Positions 21,594 to 23,274 of a stretch of DNA of 23,274 bases are shown in pieces. The translations under genes and the position numbers were made by a program. Source of the stretch: Acidimicrobiia bacterium (GTDB lineage: Bacteria; Actinomycetota; Acidimicrobiia; IMCC26256); contig JALRDW010000165.1 in assembly GCA_023262065.1 (NCBI GenBank), positions 1 to 23,274 on the forward strand. The letters are read 5' to 3'. The stretch's first letter is position 1; each line of letters starts with the position of its first letter. The notes beneath the pieces are model-generated. The model was not told the DNA's origin. It ran no database searches and saw only the letters and a program-made list of their open reading frames with translations.

Positions 21594-22566
21594 ACGTGCG
21601 GTCGATGAGGCCCTCGACGAGCCGGACCATGCCGTCGGTGACCGCCGGGTCGAGGGCCGTCGCCGACCGGAGGACCTCGTTCGCCTTCGTGGCCTCGGCG
21701 ATGGCCACCTCACGGGCCACCTCGACGCCGCCGGCGGCCCGGACCAGGGCGCGGATGCCGTCGACCTCGTCGGGGCGGACCTCACCGCCGAGCCGGGCCC
21801 GCAGGTCGGCCGAGCGCTCGAGTGCGGCGATCACCGGGAGCGTGTAGACGCCCTCCATGAGGTCGTTGCCCGCCGGCTTGCCGAGGGTGTCGGTGTCGGC
21901 CGTCAGGTCGAGGATGTCGTCGACGATCTGGAAGCACATGCCGAGGTGGTCGCCGAACGCGGTGAGCGCCGACAGGGTCGAATCGTCGACCCCCGACACC
22001 ATGCCGCCGATCCGACTCGAGGTCGCGAACAGCGACGCCGTCTTCCCCGAGATCGCCGACAGGTACGCCTCACGCTCGTGCTCCGGGTTGAAGAGGTTCT
22101 GCAGTTCGAGCACCTGCCCACGGCACAGCTCGCCGATCGTCGACGCGAGGAGGGCGGCGACGTCGGCGCCGAGCGATGCGGCGAGCTCGGAGGCCCGGGC
22201 GAGCAGGAAGTCGCCCGCGAGGATCGCGACGATGTTCGACCAGCGCGCGTTGACGCTCTCGACGCCGCGTCGGGTCTCGGCCTCGTCGATGACGTCGTCG
22301 TGGTACAGCGAGCCGAGGTGCACGAGCTCGACCGAGCAGCCACCCGTGATGACGTCGGCGTCCACCGCCGCGTCGGCCCCGGCGCAGGCTCGGGCGGCGA
22401 CGATGGTGAGGGCCGGCCGCAGCCGCTTGCCCCCCGCCGACACGAGGTGCCCGGCCACCTCGCCGAGGAAGGGATCGGCGTGGGCCACCGAGGCGCGCAG
22501 TCCGGCCTCGATCCGCTCGAGGTCGTCGGAGAGGCCGGGGAGTCCCAGCGCGTCGAGCGGCGACAT
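21589..22566 (-). CDS. Long-chain polyprenyl diphosphate synthase
   Basis: A trans-isoprenyl diphosphate synthase of 325 residues, probably making the menaquinone side chain. The start is ATG 22566 ([12 protein letters not shown]), seven bases after TAGCCT on the minus strand; longer in-frame readings into the intergenic region lack family similarity. GGKRLRP is at 45-51. The first Asp-rich motif is DDVID (90-94) with RRG following, and the second is DDILD with [18 protein letters not shown] after it. Residues just before the first motif are small (G85, S86), which favours long products. [11 protein letters not shown] is conserved. The exact chain length cannot be read. It is monocistronic, convergent with the hydrolase and divergent from clpC. 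Confidence 0.94.
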   Translation of the reverse strand: MSPLDALGLPGLSDDLERIEAGLRASVAHADPFLGEVAGHLVSAGGKRLRPALTIVAARACAGADAAVDADVITGGCSVELVHLGSLYHDDVIDEAETRRGVESVNARWSNIVAILAGDFLLARASELAASLGADVAALLASTIGELCRGQVLELQNLFNPEHEREAYLSAISGKTASLFATSSRIGGMVSGVDDSTLSALTAFGDHLGMCFQIVDDILDLTADTDTLGKPAGNDLMEGVYTLPVIAALERSADLRARLGGEVRPDEVDGIRALVRAAGGVEVAREVAIAEATKANEVLRSATALDPAVTDGMVRLVEGLIDRTS

Positions 22567-22573
22567 GTCGGGG

Positions 22574-22579
22574 AGGCTA
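22574..22579 (-). promoter_or_regulatory. -10 box TAGCCT for the polyprenyl synthase gene
   Basis: On the minus strand GTAGCCT lies seven bases before the ATG at 22566. There is no Shine-Dalgarno, so it is leaderless type. TTGGTC, 19 bases further upstream, could be a weak -35. Confidence 0.55.
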
Positions 22580-22775
22580 CGACTCGTCCTCCGGGGCGGA
22601 CCAACCCGGACGCGCGCCGCGCGACGTGCCGTCCGTCGCATCCGCGCCGCCGTGCACCGTTCGCCGTGCGTCCCGTCCCGGGTGCGGGAATGGATCGGGT
22701 GCCGCCGGCGTCGTAGGAGACCGGATGTGCCGTCGGGCCGGCCGCGCCGGCGGTCCCGTCGGCCGCGGCGTCCGC

Positions 22776-22813
22776 CGCTGTGCCCGCCGTTCCCCCCATC
22801 GGCGGGCACAGCG
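22776..22813. repeat. Perfect 14-bp inverted repeat with 10-base C-rich loop
   Basis: Left arm CGCTGTGCCCGCCG (22776-22789), loop TTCCCCCCAT, right arm CGGCGGGCACAGCG (22800-22813). It lies between divergent genes, so it is not an ordinary terminator of either. It ends 50 bases before the TACGAT box. It may be an operator, or the 3' end of a short RNA. Confidence 0.6.
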
Positions 22814-22863
22814 CATCCGGCTCCGTCCCACGCGACGCCGCCGGGAACGGCCCCGGTGGGGGA

Positions 22864-22869
22864 TACGAT
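22864..22869 (+). promoter_or_regulatory. -10 box TACGAT for clpC
   Basis: TACGAT about 118 bases before the clpC GTG, which predicts a leader of roughly 110 bases. No clear -35 and no ClgR-type palindrome was recognised. Confidence 0.4.
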
Positions 22870-22987
22870 GCGAGTCCGGATCGGGCGTCCGGAACGGCGG
22901 GTGGTTCCGAAGACCATCCGTCGCCCGGCTCCCGAACCGCTCCCGAGGGCGACACCCCGGGAGCGTCACCATGAGAGGTGGTTGCAG

Positions 22988-23274
22988 GTGTTCGAACGCT
23001 TCACCGACCGAGCCCGACGGGTCGTGGTCCTGGCGCAGGAGGAGGCGCGCCTGCTCAACCACAACTACATCGGGACCGAGCACATCCTCCTCGGACTCAT
23101 CCACGAGGGCGAAGGCGTCGCCGCCAAGGCGCTCGAGAGCCTGGGCATCTCGCTTGAGGCCGTGCGCTCGCAGGTCGAGGAGATCATCGGTCAGGGCCAG
23201 CAGGCCCCGAGCGGTCACATCCCCTTCACCCCGCGTGCCAAGAAGGTCCTCGAGTTGTCACTGCGCGAGGCACT
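22988..23274 (+). CDS. clpC: ATP-dependent Clp protease ATP-binding subunit ClpC, N-terminal fragment
   Basis: The first 95 codons of the Hsp100 unfoldase that feeds substrates to ClpP; the gene runs off the right edge. The start is GTG 22988 ([23 protein letters not shown]), with GAGAGGTGG six bases upstream. [32 protein letters not shown] is the Clp N-terminal repeat that binds adaptors and arginine-phosphorylated substrates, and [15 protein letters not shown] begins the second repeat. The sequence is close to the ClpC consensus of actinobacteria. ClpC genes are part of SigR-type disulphide-stress regulons in Streptomyces, as I recall, which may link it to the sigma factor at 6755. Confidence 0.96.
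   Translation, partial: MFERFTDRARRVVVLAQEEARLLNHNYIGTEHILLGLIHEGEGVAAKALESLGISLEAVRSQVEEIIGQGQQAPSGHIPFTPRAKKVLELSLREA

Larger units (their letters stand above)
22567..22987. other. 421-base divergent intergenic region, polyprenyl synthase / clpC
   Basis: The only long non-coding gap in the window. From left to right it holds the polyprenyl synthase promoter (22574-22579, minus), a single GGAAT-N18-GTC at 22687-22712 that resembles a SigR/SigH promoter, a perfect 14-bp inverted repeat (22776-22813), a TACGAT box (22864-22869) and the clpC ribosome-binding site GAGAGGTGG (22973-22981). Readings open through it on both strands are Arg/Pro/Gly-rich and show no family similarity. Confidence 0.7.

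Noticed and set aside
22567..22917. Upstream extension of the polyprenyl synthase by 117 codons
   Set aside because: The extension is Arg/Gly/Thr-rich without family similarity and passes through the TAGCCT box next to the ATG at 22566.
22725..22980. Plus-strand small open frame between the inverted repeat and clpC
   Set aside because: Its Arg-rich translation has no ribosome-binding site and runs out of frame into clpC.

Overview
This window is very GC-rich, with G or C at nearly every third codon position. It uses many GTG starts and TGA/TAG stops and is packed with housekeeping genes. It looks like an actinobacterial chromosome. The gene order (tilS, hpt, folE, folP, folB, folK, DUF2520, panC, coaX, lysS, clpC) matches, from memory, the M. 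tuberculosis Rv3625c to Rv3596c neighbourhood. The substitutions in that order, and topA, tmk and holB alongside it, suggest a lineage outside the classical mycobacteria and streptomycetes, perhaps Acidimicrobiia; that placement is inference. I see no mobile element, phage, CRISPR array or toxin-antitoxin module.

Layout. (1) 1-5130: 3' part of topA, an MFS exporter, tmk and holB. (2) 5162-6689: a BI-1/YccA-family membrane protein, two near-identical hairpins, then tRNA-Thr(CGU) and a GNAT acetyltransferase on the minus strand. (3) 6755-7904: an ECF sigma factor of the SigR/SigH type, its zinc anti-sigma factor and a 69-residue membrane protein. (4) 7909-9452: tilS and hpt. (5) 9536-12407: folate genes folE, folP, folB and folK, with an unexpected protein-phosphatase-like gene between folP and folB. 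(6) 12459-17380: cofactor genes for CoA and NAD (DUF2520 reductase candidate, panC, nadB, nadC, coaX). (7) 17377-20588: lysS, an SDR-like and a PlsC-like protein. (8) 20740-22566: an alpha/beta hydrolase convergent with a long-chain polyprenyl diphosphate synthase. (9) 22567-23274: a 421-base divergent intergenic region and the 5' end of clpC.

The genes are tightly linked. Seven junctions have 4-base GTGA or ATGA start/stop overlaps. TAnnnT boxes, often within GTAG(G/C)CT, precede most transcription units. Six lie only 6-9 bases before the start codon, which suggests leaderless mRNAs, and in four cases the upstream gene's TAG stop codon forms the first half of the box.

The most interesting points are: a phosphatase-fold protein whose HCx5R loop reads HQx5R inside the folate operon; an adjacent SDR and acyltransferase pair whose catalytic motifs both look lost; the stop-codon/promoter overlaps; and a perfect 14-bp inverted repeat upstream of clpC that may belong to a small RNA. 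The rest is ordinary core metabolism.
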